Part shown: in pieces, positions 62,342 through 64,000 of the stretch
How positions within the stretch are numbered: the first letter of the stretch is position 1
Layout of the letters: each line of letters opens with the position of its first letter
NCBI RefSeq assembly: GCF_902706195.1
Contig: NZ_CACSJO010000011.1
Coordinates: forward strand, 1-64,000
DNA length: 64,000 nt
DNA from: Novosphingobium sp. 18050
GTDB lineage: Bacteria > Pseudomonadota > Alphaproteobacteria > Sphingomonadales > Sphingomonadaceae
Reading direction: 5' to 3'
Notes under the pieces: model-generated
What the model was told of the DNA's origin: nothing
What the model saw: the letters and a program-made list of their open reading frames with translations, nothing else
The model's database searches: none
Program-made: the position numbers and the translations under genes

Positions 62342-64000
62342 ATGAGAGTGCTCGCCAAGAAGACCCTCCACCTCACCTGCGGCCTTGCCGCCATGAGCGT
62401 GTCAACCGCGGCTCTGGCACAGGAAGCGGCCCCGGCCGATACCGGCCTTGGCGACATCGTGGTAACGGCTGAGCGCCGCACCGAGAACCTTCAGCAGGTT
62501 CCGGTTTCCGTAGGCGTGGTCGCAGGCGACCAGCTGCGCAATTTGCAGGCTGGCGGCGACGACATTCTCGCCCTCTCAGGCCGCGTCCCGGGTCTCTATG
62601 CCGAGACCACGACGGGCCGCATCTTTCCCCGCTTCTACATCCGGGGCCTGGGCAACATCGACTTCTATCTCGGCGCTTCTCAGCCGGTTTCGATCATCCA
62701 GGATGACGTCGTGCTGGAACACGTCGTCCTGAAGTCCAACCCGGTCTACGACATGGACCAGGTGGAAGTGCTGCGTGGCCCGCAAGGCTCGCTGTTCGGC
62801 CGCAACACCACGGCGGGCATCATCAAGTTCGATTCGATCAAGCCCTCCACCGATCGCTGGAGCGGCCGCTTCAATGCCAGCTACGGCGAATACGGCTCGG
62901 CCTCGATCGACGCCGGCGTGGGCGGACCGATCATCGCGGATACTCTCGCCGTGCGCGTCTCGGGCCTTTACCAGCGCCGCGACGACTGGGTCGACAACGT
63001 CTACGACGGCCCCAGCGCCGACGGCACGGTGTCCCCCAAAAAGAACGCCATGGGCGGCTTCGAGGAACGCGATGCCCGCGTCCAGCTGCTGCTGGCGCCG
63101 CAGGGCAGCGCGTTTTCGATGCTTACCAGCTTTCATGCCCGCAAGTACGATGGCACCTCGACGATCTTCCACCGCGCTGCGCTGAAAAAGGGTTCGAACG
63201 ACGCCAGCGCCGAACCGCGCGACAAAATCGGGCTCGACGAAGCGCACGACAACCCGCAGGCCTATGACACTTACGGCGCCTCCAACCGGATCGCGCTCGA
63301 TTTCGGCGGCGTCACCCTGACCTCGATCACGGCCTGGGAAACCACTTCGGGCTATAGCCGCGGCGATACCGACGGCGGCGCGGCGGCAAACTATCCGGTC
63401 AACGGCGTGCCCAACGGCTACGGCGAATCCCAGGGTAACTTGCGCGATCTCGACCAGCTGACCCAGGAACTGCGCCTGTCGAGCAACGGTGATACCCGCT
63501 TCAAGTGGCAGGTCGGCGCAATGTACTTCGACGAGCGCAACATCACCGACTTCTACCAGCGCGCCTTCTTCCTCACCCCGCCTGCGAACAACCCGAACAA
63601 CTGGGTGCGCCTGCGCAACCAGAACACCAGTTGGGGCTTGTTCGGCCAGGCGAGCTACGAACTGGCGCCGGGCCTGACCGTGACCGCCGGCGGGCGCTTC
63701 ACCAACGACACCAAGAAGACCCGCCTGCTCAAGACCGCGAACCGTGTCGACGGCTCGGTCAGCTACACCGGCCGCCGCTACGTGCGCCTTTCCGACGAAC
63801 AGCCAAGCTGGGATGTCAGCGTGCTGTATGAAGCCAGCCCGGAAGTCAGCCTCTATGCCCGCGTGGCACGCGGTTTCCGTGGCCCGACCATCCAGGGCCG
63901 CTCGGCCGTGTTCAACTCGGACTTCACCACAGCGGATTCCGAGACGATCCTCTCGGGTGAGGCCGGCATCAAGACCAGCCTGCTGGGCAACCGCGTGCGC
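62342..64000 (+). CDS. TonB-dependent receptor, 3' end outside window
   Basis: The frame opens with ATG at 62342 and is still open at base 64000 (553 residues seen). Signal peptide LTCGLAAMSVSTAALA is followed by GDIVVTAERRTENLQQVPVSV, the plug (ALSGRVPGLYAETT, RFYIRGLGNIDF, MDQVEVLRGPQGSLFGRNTTAGIIKF) and most of a barrel. The PQGSLFGRNTTAG pattern is typical of the large receptor group that sphingomonads use for organic compounds. Its ligand is unknown. It diverges from the receptor at 59708-62047 across a 294-bp region with no gene. Confidence 0.92.
   Translation, partial: MRVLAKKTLHLTCGLAAMSVSTAALAQEAAPADTGLGDIVVTAERRTENLQQVPVSVGVVAGDQLRNLQAGGDDILALSGRVPGLYAETTTGRIFPRFYIRGLGNIDFYLGASQPVSIIQDDVVLEHVVLKSNPVYDMDQVEVLRGPQGSLFGRNTTAGIIKFDSIKPSTDRWSGRFNASYGEYGSASIDAGVGGPIIADTLAVRVSGLYQRRDDWVDNVYDGPSADGTVSPKKNAMGGFEERDARVQLLLAPQGSAFSMLTSFHARKYDGTSTIFHRAALKKGSNDASAEPRDKIGLDEAHDNPQAYDTYGASNRIALDFGGVTLTSITAWETTSGYSRGDTDGGAAANYPVNGVPNGYGESQGNLRDLDQLTQELRLSSNGDTRFKWQVGAMYFDERNITDFYQRAFFLTPPANNPNNWVRLRNQNTSWGLFGQASYELAPGLTVTAGGRFTNDTKKTRLLKTANRVDGSVSYTGRRYVRLSDEQPSWDVSVLYEASPEVSLYARVARGFRGPTIQGRSAVFNSDFTTADSETILSGEAGIKTSLLGNRVR

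Overview
The window is high-GC DNA (roughly 63-65 % by eye) with tightly packed genes. It carries seven TonB-dependent receptor (TBDR) genes in 31 kb, a UrcA-family protein, TPR-sulfotransferases beside TBDRs and many ATGA stop-start overlaps. Together these point to an alphaproteobacterium of the Sphingomonadales (Novosphingobium/Sphingobium-like). No rRNA, tRNA, CRISPR array, phage or insertion sequence was seen.

Layout. 1-2720: a caspase-like protease gene (5' end outside the window) translationally coupled to a thermolysin-type zinc metallopeptidase. 2943-9028: single housekeeping or accessory genes (TenA, PhoD-type phosphatase, AlkC-like glycosylase, an MDR oxidoreductase, HU, a secreted helical protein). 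9276-14574: a lysophospholipid flippase/acyltransferase/acyl-ACP synthetase fusion and a diguanylate cyclase. 15032-17077: UrcA, a small secreted protein and a LysR regulator.

17255-29038, all on the minus strand: a nitrogen-acquisition cluster with ABC transporter, two DUF1989 proteins, a biotin-dependent urea/guanidine carboxylase, allophanate hydrolase and a secreted beta-propeller. Two NikR-like ribbon-helix-helix regulators, about 80 % identical to each other, lie in and beside it. On the plus strand next door (29339-35374) are a degenerate metallo-beta-lactamase-fold (MBL) gene, an intact Tat-exported MBL gene, a membrane fatty-acid-hydroxylase/sterol-desaturase-family gene and a TBDR. 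Four copies of a 28-bp palindrome built on TATTAC-N14-GTAATA lie before a NikR-like gene, before the transporter, between the second NikR-like gene and the MBL gene, and before the hydroxylase. The degenerate MBL protein and the hydroxylase also share a position-exact N-terminal motif although their folds are unrelated. I regard this regulon as the best candidate for an undescribed system.

35448-44274: TPR-sulfotransferase, a small UvrD-like helicase, DsbA-like thioredoxin, M3 oligopeptidase, two transglutaminase-like proteins and N-formylglutamate amidohydrolase. 44417-53647, minus strand: an iron-siderophore signalling and uptake operon in the order TonB, FecI-type sigma, FecR, signalling TBDR, PepSY membrane protein, DUF3325-like, DUF3649-like, second TBDR. 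Most of its genes are joined by 4-bp overlaps. 53823-64000: four more TBDRs (the last runs off the window) and an exported endonuclease/exonuclease/phosphatase-family lipoprotein, with palindromic candidate iron-regulator sites before two siderophore receptors.

Functional assignments rest on motifs and protein length read by eye; no database search was possible.
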